A DNA stretch of 64,000 nt from Pseudomarimonas arenosa (lineage in GTDB: Bacteria > Pseudomonadota > Gammaproteobacteria > Xanthomonadales > Xanthomonadaceae). The DNA lies in assembly GCF_014841215.1 (NCBI RefSeq), contig NZ_JACYTR010000014.1, positions 1 through 64,000 on the forward strand, given 5' to 3'. The notes beneath the pieces are model-generated. The model worked only from the letters and a program-made list of their open reading frames with translations, made no database searches and was not told the origin of the DNA. Every line of letters begins with the position of its first letter. Within the stretch, counting starts at the first letter, position 1. Below are positions 63,762-64,000 of this stretch, piece by piece. The translations under genes and the position numbers were made by a program.

Positions 63762-64000
63762 ATGAGCCAAATCAAACAGATTATCTATGACACCCTCCGT
63801 CGCGTTGCTGAGGAGGAGGGCTTGCAGCTCGACACGATCAGTGATGCCAGCGCACTCATCGATTACCTCGGATTTCGCTCGCTGCATATCGCCCGCATTC
63901 TCGCGATCCTGGAAATCGAGCTTTCCTATGACCCATTCGCCAGCGGCGATGTGCCAATAACCGGCCTGCGCACGGTCGGTGATCTGTGCGCTGCCTACCA
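63762..64000 (+). CDS. Free acyl carrier protein with GFRS motif (cut by window edge)
   Basis: At least 79 residues, starting at an ATG with GAGGA before it and running off the right edge. LIDYLGFRSLHIARILAILE matches the ACP helix II region, with the phosphopantetheine Ser preceded by Arg instead of the usual Asp (GFRS rather than GFDS). The following SYDPF and TVGDLCAAY fit the end of a carrier protein. It is the natural partner of the preceding ligase and reductase. Confidence 0.82.
   Translation, partial: MSQIKQIIYDTLRRVAEEEGLQLDTISDASALIDYLGFRSLHIARILAILEIELSYDPFASGDVPITGLRTVGDLCAAY

Noticed and set aside
1-64000. tRNA, rRNA, CRISPR arrays and phage attachment sites
   Set aside because: Looked for cloverleaf-like segments, regular spaced repeats and integrase genes; none were found.

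Overview
The window holds most of a trans-acyltransferase (trans-AT) type I polyketide synthase (PKS) gene cluster from a GC-rich bacterium. The IS5-type transposase fragment at the left edge and the style of the trans-AT proteins suggest a beta- or gammaproteobacterium (Burkholderiales or Xanthomonadaceae would fit). I cannot name the species or the product.

Layout. (1) 1-387: an IS5-family transposase fragment running off the left edge. (2) 534-3706: three leftward genes encoding a beta-propeller-like protein, an Sfp-type phosphopantetheinyl transferase and a metallophosphoesterase. (3) 3707-4824: about 1.1 kb without a recognisable gene, holding two copies of a 20-bp repeat and several stem-loops just before the first PKS gene. 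(4) 4825-42538: four giant rightward PKS genes, called A to D here. (5) 42581-50692: a run of trans-acting enzymes in nearly overlapping genes: a beta-branching cassette (HMG synthase, ECH1, ECH2, carrier protein, Ser-type decarboxylating KS), then a malonyl AT, an acyl hydrolase-type AT, a hotdog thioesterase and a quinone-type oxidoreductase. (6) 50945-61522: PKS E. (7) 61571-64000: an AMP-forming ligase, a short-chain reductase and a carrier protein cut by the window edge.

Assembly line read from domain order. A: MT-ACP-ACP-KS1-(DH-like)-ECH-ECH-ECH2-ACP-ACP-KS2-DH. B: KR-ACP-KS3-(DH-like)-ECH-ECH2-ACP-ACP-KS4. C: DH-KR-ACP-KS5-(DH-like)-ACP-ACP-KS6-KR-ACP-KS7-DH. D: DH-KR-ACP-KS8. E: ACP-DUF2156-PLP lyase-KS9-DH-KR-ACP-KS10-(DH-like). 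Several modules are split between consecutive proteins (DH//KR, KS//DH, DH//DH, KS//ACP), with short helical-looking ends acting as docking regions. No cis AT domain and no terminal thioesterase domain is present. Protein A starts in mid-module and protein E ends without an ACP, so more PKS genes very probably lie outside the window.

Two things stand out. First, beta-branching modules (tandem ACPs with the Trp flag) sit at modules 1, 3 and 5 and alternate with DH-KR modules. This predicts a polyene with a methyl branch every fourth carbon, an isoprenoid-like pattern made by a PKS. Second, PKS E carries a DUF2156 domain (GNAT fold, related to aminoacyl-tRNA-dependent transferases) fused to a tryptophanase/tyrosine phenol-lyase-like PLP domain directly after an ACP. 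The closest idea in the literature is the sulfur-inserting DUF-SH didomain of leinamycin PKS LnmJ, but homology to it could not be tested here.
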